Source of the DNA: Streptomyces cavernae | GTDB lineage: Bacteria > Actinomycetota > Actinomycetes > Streptomycetales > Streptomycetaceae | DNA: 64,000 nucleotides | Direction: 5' to 3' | Assembly: GCF_004023625.1 (NCBI RefSeq) | Contig: NZ_ML137712.1 | Coordinates: 62,001-126,000, forward strand | In this document: piece by piece, positions 48,304 through 56,248 of the stretch | How positions within the stretch are numbered: the stretch's first letter is position 1 | How the letters are laid out: every line of letters begins with the position of its first letter | Position numbers and translations under genes: made by a program | Notes under the pieces: model-generated | What the model was told of the DNA's origin: nothing | Seen by the model: the letters and a program-made list of their open reading frames with translations, nothing else | Database searches by the model: none

Positions 48304-48549
48304 TCAGAACTGTTCGCACGGGTGATAAGGGCGGCGGTCGGCCTCCTGCCGGTCCCGGATCACCTTGGCCAGGGTGAAGGCCGAGGTCACCAGGTACAGG
48401 ACGGCGATCGCCAGAAAGGCACGCACCCAGGCGTCGGCCTCCAGTTTGAAGATGCCGATCGCGGTGGCCGCCATGGCGACGGCGAACGAGGCGACGGCCT
48501 GACCGTAGAAGGCCGCGGTGGACTGCTGTTTGACCGGTGTCTCACTCAT
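48304..48549 (-). CDS. YiaA/YiaB family inner-membrane protein
   Basis: 81 aa membrane protein with two helices, FYGQAVASFAVAMAATAIG and AWVRAFLAIAVLYLVTSAF, joined by a short FKLEADAW loop, followed by a basic tail KVIRDRQEADRR. This is the YiaAB two-helix family, function unknown. The start MSETPVKQQ at 48549 is family-like; the upstream extension to 48585 is Arg/Pro-rich and rejected. It lies between the TetR gene and an acyl-CoA dehydrogenase gene on the same strand. Confidence 0.88.
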   Translation of the reverse strand: MSETPVKQQSTAAFYGQAVASFAVAMAATAIGIFKLEADAWVRAFLAIAVLYLVTSAFTLAKVIRDRQEADRRPYHPCEQF

Positions 48550-48619
48550 ACGGACAGAATCCGGCGGACGTGGCCGGGACCGCATCCGCCGTAATACTCA
48601 GGTACGCGCACACGGACCC

Positions 48620-49771
48620 TCAGAACGCGGAGACTCCGGTCAGCGCGCGGCCGATGAGCAGCTTCTGTATCTGACTGGTCCCCTCGTAGAGGGTCATCAC
48701 CCGGGCGTCGCGCAGGAGTTTGCCCACCGGGTACTCGTCGATGTACCCGTATCCGCCGAAGACCTGGAGCGCGTTGTTGGCGGCGCGGACGGCGGCCTCG
48801 GAGGCGAACAGCTTGGCCTTGGAGGCCTCGGTGGCGAAGGGCAGACCGCGGTCGACGAGGTCGGCGACGCGCCAGGTCAGCAAGCGGGCCGCGTCCACGT
48901 CGACGGCGATGTCGGTGATGAGTTCCTGCACCAGCTGGTGGTGCGCGATGGTCCTGCCGAACTGCTCCCGCTCGGTCGCGTACGCCACGGCGGCGTCCAG
49001 TGCGGCCTGGGCGATCCCCACGCAGCCCGCCGCCACCGACATCCGGCCCTTGGCCAGCGCCGACATGGCGACCGAGAACCCCTTGCCCTCCGGTCCGAGC
49101 AGGGCCTCCGCCGGTACGCGCACGTCCTCGAGGACCAGTTCGGCGGTGGCCTGTCCGCGCAGCCCGAGCTTTCCGTGCACGGCCCGCCGGGTCAGCCCGG
49201 TGGAGTCGGCGGGGACGAGGAAGGCCGAGACGCCCTGGTGTCCCGGCGCGTCGGTGGAGCGGGCGAAGAGGAGAACGACGTCGGCCCAGGTGCCGTTGGT
49301 GATGAACATCTTGGTGCCGCTCAGGACGTACGCGTCGCCGTCCCGTACGGCCCTCGTGGTCAGGTTCCCGGCGTCGGAGCCGGTCCCGGGCTCGGTGAGG
49401 CCGAAGCAGCCCACGTACTCCCCCGCCGTCAGCCCCGGCAGCCACCGGCGCTTCTGCTCCTCGCTGCCCCAGGCGGCGACGGTCTTGGCGACGAGCCCGA
49501 GCGAGACGGAGACGATGCCGCGCACGGAGGAGTCCCCGCGCCCCAGTTCCTCGGTCACCAGGCAGTAGGACAGGTGATCGCCGCCGCTCCCGCCGTACTC
49601 CTCGTCGATGGTCAGCCCGAGGAACCCGACGTCGCCGAGTCGCTTCACGATCCCCCGGCCGACGCTCTCGGCGCGGTCCCACGCCGCCGCGTGCGGGGCG
49701 ATCTCACGCTCCACGAAGTCCCGGGCGAGCTGCCGTACGGCGACTTGCTCGTCGTTCAGCCCCAGATCCAC
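48620..49771 (-). CDS. Acyl-CoA dehydrogenase
   Basis: 383 aa FAD-dependent enzyme of beta-oxidation type. Motifs: CFGLTEPGTGSDAGNLTT, GTKMFITNGTWADV, GRTIAHHQLVQ, QVFGGYGYIDEYPV and the catalytic glutamate in TLYEGTSQIQKLLIGR. The start MDLGLNDEQVAVRQ is usual for the family. It is divergent from a TetR gene 62 bp away, and a 19-bp operator-like palindrome lies between their starts, so that TetR protein very likely controls it. Confidence 0.94.
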   Translation of the reverse strand: MDLGLNDEQVAVRQLARDFVEREIAPHAAAWDRAESVGRGIVKRLGDVGFLGLTIDEEYGGSGGDHLSYCLVTEELGRGDSSVRGIVSVSLGLVAKTVAAWGSEEQKRRWLPGLTAGEYVGCFGLTEPGTGSDAGNLTTRAVRDGDAYVLSGTKMFITNGTWADVVLLFARSTDAPGHQGVSAFLVPADSTGLTRRAVHGKLGLRGQATAELVLEDVRVPAEALLGPEGKGFSVAMSALAKGRMSVAAGCVGIAQAALDAAVAYATEREQFGRTIAHHQLVQELITDIAVDVDAARLLTWRVADLVDRGLPFATEASKAKLFASEAAVRAANNALQVFGGYGYIDEYPVGKLLRDARVMTLYEGTSQIQKLLIGRALTGVSAF

Positions 49772-49787
49772 GACTCCACCCCGTCTT

Positions 49788-49806
49788 AAATTAGCACTGC
49801 TAGTTT
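49788..49806. promoter_or_regulatory. Operator between ACAD and TetR genes
   Basis: AAATTAGCACTGCTAGTTT, a 19-bp dyad (arms AAATTAGCA and TGCTAGTTT, one mismatch) centred between the divergent starts. A 19-bp site of the same form lies at 54411-54429 before the aldehyde dehydrogenase gene. Confidence 0.75.
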
Positions 49807-49833
49807 CCGTGTGGCAGCCCTACTATGTGCGCC

Positions 49834-50475
49834 ATGGCCCGACCGCGCAAGCCCTTGCTCAGCACCGACCGAATCGTCCGGACCGCGAGGGCGCTGGTGG
49901 ACGCGGAGGGACTGGCAGCCGTGTCCACGCGCCGTCTCGCCGCCGAACTCGGTGTCAGCGGGCCCTCGTTGTACAACCACTTCCGCACGAAGGACGAGAT
50001 CCTGGAGGCGGTGGCGGACTCCGTGAGCGCGCAGGTCGACCTGTCGATGTTCGAGGACGTACGGGACTGGCGCGCGGCCCTGCACGACTGGGCGGTGTCG
50101 TACCGGGCCGCCCTGCGGGACCACCCGAACATCGTCCCGGTACTCGCCCGGGGACCGGGCCGCCGCCCCGCTGGGCTGCGCCTCGCCGACGCGGTCTTCG
50201 GCGCGATGGTGAGGGCCGGCTGGCCCCCGTCCCAGGCCACGTCCATAGGCGCGCTGATGCGCTACTTCATCATGGGCTCGGCGCTGGGTTCCTTCGCCGG
50301 TGGGTTCGTCGACGACGAGACCGCGTACGACCCGACCTCGTATCCGCATCTGGGCCAGGCCCATCTCCTGGCCGACCAGCAGGAGAAGATCGACGAACGC
50401 GCCTTCGAAGCAGGCCTGACGGCCCTACTGGACGGCTTGTCCCTCCAGTACGACCGACTGGCGCACCAAACCTGA
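49834..50475 (+). CDS. TetR family regulator (ACAD/aldehyde dehydrogenase regulon)
   Basis: 213 aa regulator. The DNA-binding part reads RIVRTARALVDAEGLAAVST and RRLAAELGVSGPSLYNHF; the C-terminal domain with MFEDVRDWRAALHDWAVSYR and PNIVPVLARGPGR matches the TetR_C group of true TetR-like pockets. The start MARPRKPLL has no Shine-Dalgarno; transcription may begin close to the ATG. The gene is divergent from an acyl-CoA dehydrogenase and probably binds the two 19-bp dyads at 49788 and 54411. Confidence 0.9.
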   Translation: MARPRKPLLSTDRIVRTARALVDAEGLAAVSTRRLAAELGVSGPSLYNHFRTKDEILEAVADSVSAQVDLSMFEDVRDWRAALHDWAVSYRAALRDHPNIVPVLARGPGRRPAGLRLADAVFGAMVRAGWPPSQATSIGALMRYFIMGSALGSFAGGFVDDETAYDPTSYPHLGQAHLLADQQEKIDERAFEAGLTALLDGLSLQYDRLAHQT

Positions 50476-50517
50476 CCCATACCCTGGGAACGACACCCTC
50501 ACGGCCCAGGACGCGCA

Positions 50518-50710
50518 CCCCCACGGCCCGGCAGCCGCAAACGGGCGGAAGTGGACGCGCCGGACTCTCCGCCCTCAGCGGCCGGCGCTCGGACCAGCCA
50601 GACCCTCCGTGAAACACGCAACGCTCCCCCACTCTCGGCTTCGCTCGGGCGGAGGGACCCCATGACCGAGGACGGAGACTCCGGCGCGGCCCCGACCCAC
50701 GAACCGGCCG
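50518..50710. repeat. Composite dispersed repeat, copy 2; spacer 50476-50812 has no gene
   Basis: Inverted copy of 45876-46107, containing the hairpin repeat at about 50620-50665 and TCCGTGAAACACGCAACGC. The rest of the spacer before the DMT transporter (50711-50812) shows no gene and no clear promoter. Confidence 0.85.
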
Positions 50711-50812
50711 CGGCGAACGTGCTCAGCCACCACCAGCGCCTCTGCCCCACCAGAAAACTCCACGTCCGAAATCCGCGAGCGCTCACCTCGCTCCCCACCT
50801 AGCCTCGGGCCC

Positions 50813-51772
50813 ATGATGAGCACCCAGGACCGCCGCCGCCCCGCCCTGCTCGCCACCGGCGCCGCCGCCGTCACTGTCGTCCTTTGGGCCTCCGCCTTCG
50901 TCTCGATCCGCAGCGCGGGAGAGGCCTACTCCCCCGGCGCCCTCGCACTGGGCCGGCTGGCCTCCGGTGCGCTGGCGCTCGGCGTGTTGTGTCTGTTGCG
51001 GCGTGAGGGCCTGCCACCGCGCACCGCGTGGCGGGGCATCGTCATATCGGGTCTGCTCTGGTTCGGCTGCTACATGATCGTCCTCAACTGGGGAGAACAG
51101 CAGGTCGACGCCGGCACGGCGGCCCTGCTGGTGAACATCGGCCCGATCCTGGTGGCCCTGCTCGCCTCCCGTCTGCTCGGCGACTCGATGCCGCCCCGCC
51201 TGCTCGTCGGCATGGCCGTGTCGTTCGCGGGCGCCGTCGCGGTGGGCCTGTCGATGTCCGGCGATGGCCGCGCCCCGGTCCTGGGCGTGCTGCTGTGCCT
51301 GCTCGCGGCGGTCTGCTACGCGGCAGGCGTGGTCGCCCAGAAGCCCGCGCTGGCCCGGGCGACCGCGCTGCAGGTCACGACATGGGGCTGCCTGGTCGGC
51401 ACGGTCGCCTGCCTGCCCTTCTCCGGTCAGCTGCTCGACGAGGCCGCCGCCGCGCCGCTCTCGGCAACCCTCAACATGCTCTACCTGGGCGTCTTTCCGA
51501 CCGCGCTGGCCTTCACGACCTGGGCCTACGCCCTGGCCCGCACCACCGCGAGCCGTATGGGCGCGACGACGTACGCGGTGCCCGCGCTCGTCGTCGTGAT
51601 GTCCTGGGTGATGCTGGACGAGGTGCCGGGACTGATGACGCTGGCGGGCGGTGCGCTGTGTCTGGCGGGCGTGGCGGTCTCGCGCTCCCGGCCCCGGGCA
51701 CAAGCTCACGCCGCGGTCGTCGAGCCGGTCGCACGGGGCAGGCGCGGTTCCCGGAACGCCGTCCAGAGGTGA
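50813..51772 (+). CDS. DMT superfamily transporter (EamA)
   Basis: 319 aa inner-membrane protein with ten predicted helices in two EamA repeats (VVLWASAFVSIRSAG in the first; GVVAQKPALARATALQ in the second). Members export amino acids, metabolites or drugs; the substrate is unknown. Two consecutive ATG codons mark the start (50813 or 50816). It is convergent with the alcohol dehydrogenase gene, the stops being 12 bp apart. The C-terminal tail is basic and cytoplasmic. Confidence 0.92.
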   Translation: MMSTQDRRRPALLATGAAAVTVVLWASAFVSIRSAGEAYSPGALALGRLASGALALGVLCLLRREGLPPRTAWRGIVISGLLWFGCYMIVLNWGEQQVDAGTAALLVNIGPILVALLASRLLGDSMPPRLLVGMAVSFAGAVAVGLSMSGDGRAPVLGVLLCLLAAVCYAAGVVAQKPALARATALQVTTWGCLVGTVACLPFSGQLLDEAAAAPLSATLNMLYLGVFPTALAFTTWAYALARTTASRMGATTYAVPALVVVMSWVMLDEVPGLMTLAGGALCLAGVAVSRSRPRAQAHAAVVEPVARGRRGSRNAVQR

Positions 51773-51784
51773 TCCGGAAGTGGT

Positions 51785-52867
51785 CTAGAAGACGACCAGC
51801 GCCCGCCCGCCCTTCCCCGCCAGCATGTTCTCGAACGCCGCCGGGATCCCGTCCAGGGCGGTCCGCTCCGTGATCAGGACCCCGAGGTCCAGACGTCCCG
51901 CCCGGACGTGGTCCGCCAGGACGGGCAGATCCTTCGCCGGGTCCGTGTTGCCGTAGACACAGCCCGACAGGGTCCGGCCCCAGTGGAAGAGCTCCAGGGC
52001 GTTGAAGGACACCTGCTGGTCCTTGCCGCCGATGCCCACCACCGTCGTACGGCCGCCCCGCCGGGTGGAGTCCCAGGCCGCGCGGATCGTGACCGCGCGG
52101 CCCACGCACTCCACGGCCGCGTCCACGCCCTGCTTGCCGGTGAGCGCCCGGATCTCACGGGCGGTGGTGTCGGAGGCGACGACGAACTCCGTCGCCCCGG
52201 CGGCCCGCGCGAGCGCCTCCTTCTCCGGGGAGACGTCGACCGCGACGATCGTGGACGCTCCGGCGATCCGCGCCGCCTGGATTGCCGCGAGGCCGACACC
52301 GCCGACGCCGAACACGGCGACGCTCTCGCCGGGCAGGACGGCGGCTGAGTGGTGGACGGCGCCGTAGCCGGTGAGCACGGCACAGCCGAGCAGGGCCGCG
52401 TCGGTGATCGGTACGCCGTCCGGTGCGGGCAGCACGCACCCGGCGGCCACCACGGTCTCCTCCGCGAACGCTGCGACGCTCAGCCCGGGGTGCAGCGCGC
52501 TGCCGTCGTCGGCGCGGTGGGCGTGGACGTTGCCGACCCCGGTCAGCGCGTCGGCGCACAGCCACACCTCACCGCGCGCACACGCTGGGCAACTCCCACA
52601 GGACGGGGCCCAGTTGAGGACCACACCGTCGCCGGGTGCCACATGGGTGACGCCCTCACCGACCGAGAGGACCGTGCCCGCCCCCTCATGGCCGAGCACG
52701 GCCGGCACCGGCACCCGCATGGTCCCGTTGGACAGCGAGAGGTCGGAGTGGCAGACCCCGGCCGCGGCGAGCCGGACGCGGACCTGGCCCGGGCCGGGCT
52801 CCGGCAGTTCGATCCCGGTGATCTCCAACGGGGCTCCGACGGCGGGCAGGACTGCGGCACGAATCAT
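51785..52867 (-). CDS. Zinc-dependent alcohol dehydrogenase (class III-like)
   Basis: 360 aa NAD-linked medium-chain dehydrogenase. Catalytic zinc ligands are in AAGVCHSDLS and LGHEGAG; the structural zinc lobe is CGSCPACARGEVWLC; the cofactor fold is VFGVGGVGLAAIQAARIAG. It should oxidise an alcohol to an aldehyde, which the aldehyde dehydrogenase encoded 93 bp upstream on the same strand could oxidise further. The start MIRAAVLP has no visible Shine-Dalgarno, so coupling to the upstream gene is possible. Confidence 0.94.
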   Translation of the reverse strand: MIRAAVLPAVGAPLEITGIELPEPGPGQVRVRLAAAGVCHSDLSLSNGTMRVPVPAVLGHEGAGTVLSVGEGVTHVAPGDGVVLNWAPSCGSCPACARGEVWLCADALTGVGNVHAHRADDGSALHPGLSVAAFAEETVVAAGCVLPAPDGVPITDAALLGCAVLTGYGAVHHSAAVLPGESVAVFGVGGVGLAAIQAARIAGASTIVAVDVSPEKEALARAAGATEFVVASDTTAREIRALTGKQGVDAAVECVGRAVTIRAAWDSTRRGGRTTVVGIGGKDQQVSFNALELFHWGRTLSGCVYGNTDPAKDLPVLADHVRAGRLDLGVLITERTALDGIPAAFENMLAGKGGRALVVF

Positions 52868-52960
52868 GGCGGGCAACGCTACGACGCTCCTGGAACTCGG
52901 ACTGCAACTCGGATGGAACTCGGATCGACTCGATCTGCACCTCAGAACCGATCAGGAAGA

Positions 52961-54349
52961 TCAGAACTGAAGGGACTTGGTCTGCAGATACTCCGCGAGG
53001 CCGTGGGCCCCGAGCTCACGCCCCACCCCCGACTGCTTGTAACCGCCGAACGGGGCGAGGGGATTGAAGCGTCCGCCGTTGATGTCGACCTGCCCGGTGT
53101 CGAGCCTGCGGGCGAAGGCCACGGCCTCGGCGTCGTCACCGGCCCAGACGGCGCCGGCGAGCCCGTACACCGTGCCGTTGGCGATCCGCAGGGCGTCGTC
53201 CTCGTCCTCGTAGCGGATGATGGAGAGCACCGGGCCGAAGATCTCCTCCTGGGCGATCGTCATGTCCGGGGTGACGTCGGCGAACACGGTGGGGCTGACG
53301 AAATAGCCCTTTTCGCGCGGTGCTTCGGGCCCGCCCGCTACGAGCCGGGCGCCCTCGGCGACGCCCTTCTCGATGTAACCGCGCACGCGCTGCTGCTGCT
53401 TGGCGTTGACCAGGGGGCCGATGCGGTCGCCGTACTTCGCGGCGGCGGCCGCGGCCAGTTCGACGGCCTCCTCGTACCGCTCGGAGTGCACGAGCATCCG
53501 GGTCCAGGCGCTGCACGTCTGGCCGGAGTTGGACATCACGTTGGCGACGCCGCGGCTCACCGCCGTGGCGAGGTCGGCGCTCGGCAGGATGACGTTGGCG
53601 GACTTGCCGCCGAGTTCGAGGGCGACGCGTTTGACGGCCGCGCCCGCGGTGGCGCCGATCTGTCTGCCGACGGCCGTGGAGCCGGTGAAGGAGACCAGGT
53701 CCACGTCCGGGTGCTCGGCGAGCGCCTGGCCGGCGACCGGGCCGAGCCCGGTGACCAGGTTGAACACCCCGGGCGGGAGGCCCGCGTCGTGCGCGGCCTC
53801 GGCGAAGAGCTGGGCGGTGAGCGGGGTGTCCTCGGCGGGCTTGAGGACGATCGTGCAGCCCGCGGCCAGAGCGGGGGCGACCTTGTTGACGATCTGGTGG
53901 AGGGGGTAGTTCCAGGGGGTGATCGCGCCGACCACGCCGACCGGTTCGAGATAGACGGTGGAGTTGCCGACCTTCTCCTCGAAGGGGTAGGAGGCCGCGA
54001 GATCGGCGTAGGAGCCCGCGACCTTGAGCGGCAGTCCCACCTGGACGGCCTCGGAGAACGGTAGCGGTGAGCCGAGTTCGGCGGTGATGGTCTCGGCGAG
54101 CTCGTCCTTGCGGACGGCCAGGGCGTCGCGGAGCGCGGCGATCCTCACGGAGCGTTCGGCGGGTGGGGTCGCGGCCCAGCCCGGGAGCGCGGCGCGGGCG
54201 GCCCGTACGGCGGCGTCGATGTCCTCGGCGGTGCCCGCGGGCACCTCGGCGATCGTCTGCTCGTCCGCGGGGTTCACCACGCTGATGGTGGTGTTGCCGG
54301 TGCCGGCGCGCCACTCCCCGTCGATGTACATGCCGTCGTGCGCTTTCAT
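52961..54349 (-). CDS. NAD(P)-dependent aldehyde dehydrogenase
   Basis: 462 aa enzyme oxidising an aldehyde to the acid. It has PWNYPLHQIVNKVAPALAAG, the NAD loop SFTGSTAVGRQIG, the general base Glu in ALELGGKSANV, and the catalytic cysteine in SNSGQTCSAWTRM. AAGGA precedes the ATG at 54349. It is the first gene of a likely two-gene operon with the alcohol dehydrogenase. Its promoter carries the 19-bp dyad matching that beside the TetR gene at 49834, so this enzyme probably shares a regulon with the acyl-CoA dehydrogenase. Confidence 0.95.
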   Translation of the reverse strand: MKAHDGMYIDGEWRAGTGNTTISVVNPADEQTIAEVPAGTAEDIDAAVRAARAALPGWAATPPAERSVRIAALRDALAVRKDELAETITAELGSPLPFSEAVQVGLPLKVAGSYADLAASYPFEEKVGNSTVYLEPVGVVGAITPWNYPLHQIVNKVAPALAAGCTIVLKPAEDTPLTAQLFAEAAHDAGLPPGVFNLVTGLGPVAGQALAEHPDVDLVSFTGSTAVGRQIGATAGAAVKRVALELGGKSANVILPSADLATAVSRGVANVMSNSGQTCSAWTRMLVHSERYEEAVELAAAAAAKYGDRIGPLVNAKQQQRVRGYIEKGVAEGARLVAGGPEAPREKGYFVSPTVFADVTPDMTIAQEEIFGPVLSIIRYEDEDDALRIANGTVYGLAGAVWAGDDAEAVAFARRLDTGQVDINGGRFNPLAPFGGYKQSGVGRELGAHGLAEYLQTKSLQF

Positions 54350-54410
54350 GGCTGTCCTTCCGGGGTCGGGCCGTCGTCCGCGCCCCGGGCAGGCGGCGCG
54401 TGCGCAGCCC

Positions 54411-54429
54411 AAACTAGCGGCGTTAGTTT
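54411..54429. promoter_or_regulatory. TetR operator before the aldehyde dehydrogenase gene
   Basis: AAACTAGCGGCGTTAGTTT, arms matching at 8 of 9 positions, 62 bp upstream of the start. Same length and arm sequence as the dyad at 49788-49806. Confidence 0.7.
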
Positions 54430-54440
54430 TTGAAGGCCAG

Positions 54441-54494
54441 GGTGCCGCCGGTCACTCTCCCAGAAGGCGGGGTGCCGCCGGTCACTCTCCCAGA
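54441..54494. repeat. 30-bp direct repeat spanning the ABC ATPase stop codon
   Basis: GGTGCCGCCGGTCACTCTCC occurs at 54441 and 54471. The second copy contains the stop and last codons of the ABC ATPase gene, so the gene end has been duplicated downstream. Confidence 0.85.
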
Positions 54495-55819
54495 TCGATC
54501 AGGTGCGCGGGCGCGGGGCAGACGCGTTCTCCCCGCCGGTCGAAGACGAAGAGGTGGGCGAGGTCCACCAGCAGGGGGACCCGCATTCCGGGCCGCAGGT
54601 CGACGTCGGGTGTGGTGCGGACCACCAGGTCGCCGGGAGCGGAGGCCGTCACCTCCGGGGGCGGGGCTGCCTCGGGGGCGCGCTCCAGCACCGCCACGGA
54701 ACCGGACCGCAGTGCCTCCGCGCGCTCCTTCAGCTTGCCGAGCACGCCGCCCATCGCGGCCGGGGTCCGGCGCCGCGCCGGGCGGGTGGGGGTCGGCGAC
54801 TCGAGTTCCGGTACGACGGCGGGCCGGGAGCCGGTGTTGAGGTGAACGAGCACCTCGTGCCCCTGGTACTCGACGTGCTCCACGAGCCCACCGATGGCCA
54901 CTTCGCCGGGCCTGGCCCGGGACGGCATGGCCAGCCGCACGGCCTCGGAGCGCAGCCCGACGATGACCTCCTGCCCCTGCTGCACCCGCAGCAACTCGTG
55001 GTCCCGGCAGAGCGGTTCGGGCAGCCTCAGATACTGCTGGCCCAGGCTGATGGACATGGCGCCGCCGATGGGGGCGCGCACGACACCGCGCAGGAGGTTG
55101 ATACGGGGGGTGCCGATGAACGTGGCCACGAACACGTTCTCGGGCAGCGCGTAGACCATGCGCGGGGTGCCCACCTGCTGGAGCAGGCCGCCGCGCATCA
55201 CGGCGACGCGGTCGCCGAGTGACATCGCCTCGGCCTGGTCGTGGGTGACGTACACGGTGGTGGCGCCGAGGTGCCGGGTGAGCTGGGAGATCTCGGCGCG
55301 CAGATGGCTGCGGAGTTTGGCGTCGAGGTTGGAGAGCGGCTCGTCCATCAGGAAGGCGGAGGGGTGCCGGACGACGGCCCGCCCCATGGCGACGCGCTGG
55401 CGTTCGCCGCCTGACAGCTGGCTCGGATAGCGGTCCAGGAGGTCCTCGATGCCGAGCATGCGGGCGGTGGCGTCGACGCGCGGGGCGGGGTCCTCCCCCG
55501 GGGACTCCATACGCAGGGGGAAGCCGATGTTGGCGCGGTTCGTCATGGTCGGGTAGAGCGCGAAGTTCTGGAAGACCATCGCCATGTTGCGCTCGGCGGG
55601 TTCCAGCTCGTTTGCGTACTGGCCGTCGAGGTACAACTCGCCGTCGGTGACGTCCTCCAGGCCGGCGATCATTCGCAGCACGGTGGACTTGCCGCAGCCG
55701 GACGGGCCGAGCAGGACGAGGAATTCACCCGGGTTGACGTCGAGGGAGAAACGGTCGACCGCGCGGACGCCCCGCCTGTACTCCTTGCCGACCTGTCTGA
55801 GGGAAATGGCGCGTGTCAT
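54482..55819 (-). CDS. ABC transporter ATP-binding protein (MsmK/UgpC type)
   Basis: 445 aa ATPase of the sugar-importer type. Walker A GPSGCGKST is at residues 38-46, the Q-loop is VFQNFALYP, the signature is LSGGERQRVAMGRA, Walker B LMDEPLSNLDAK, and the switch VYVTHDQAEAM. A C-terminal TOBE-like regulatory part follows, enlarged by an Ala/Pro/Arg linker near residues 345-405. No permease or binding-protein gene is near, so it may energise importers encoded elsewhere, as MsiK does in Streptomyces. AGGGG precedes the ATG at 55819. Confidence 0.93.
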   Translation of the reverse strand: MTRAISLRQVGKEYRRGVRAVDRFSLDVNPGEFLVLLGPSGCGKSTVLRMIAGLEDVTDGELYLDGQYANELEPAERNMAMVFQNFALYPTMTNRANIGFPLRMESPGEDPAPRVDATARMLGIEDLLDRYPSQLSGGERQRVAMGRAVVRHPSAFLMDEPLSNLDAKLRSHLRAEISQLTRHLGATTVYVTHDQAEAMSLGDRVAVMRGGLLQQVGTPRMVYALPENVFVATFIGTPRINLLRGVVRAPIGGAMSISLGQQYLRLPEPLCRDHELLRVQQGQEVIVGLRSEAVRLAMPSRARPGEVAIGGLVEHVEYQGHEVLVHLNTGSRPAVVPELESPTPTRPARRRTPAAMGGVLGKLKERAEALRSGSVAVLERAPEAAPPPEVTASAPGDLVVRTTPDVDLRPGMRVPLLVDLAHLFVFDRRGERVCPAPAHLIDLGE

Positions 55820-56248
55820 GTGGGCCCCTGGGAGCTCGCGGTGCGCTGGCGCGGACAGGTCGGCTGGGGAGCGCGGACGAGTCAGCAGATGAGAGGTGGG
55901 GGCTCGGAAATTAACGGTCGACCGGGCGTGAGGGAAGAGAGATGGCGGAATTGTCACAGTCGAGTGCGACGCACACACAAATGGAAGATCCGCTTCAGCT
56001 CTGGTTCACCTCGGGGCGCGGCCAGCCGAGAGCAACTGCCCGGCGCGGAGCGCGGGTTGCGGCCGCCCAGGAGGCGCCGCCGAGTACCCGAAGTGCGGCC
56101 CCGTGGAAACCTCCGCCCGGCAGAAACGGGGCAAACCGAACGCGGCCCCTCCTCTTCCGTGGCACATGTGCCCTCTGTGCCCGGAGTTCACCTGGAAGCG
56201 GAGACGGATGATCCGCTTCAAGCAGGCGCACGCCCGCGATGCGCCCGG
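55820..56248. other. Spacer upstream of the ABC ATPase gene, no certain gene
   Basis: GAAATTAACGGTCGACC at 55908-55924 is a possible leftward promoter region. On the plus strand a 71-codon frame from GTG 56103 encodes a CPLC-containing basic peptide but overlaps the MFS gene by 70 bp and has no ribosome site. Nothing else was seen. Confidence 0.35.
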
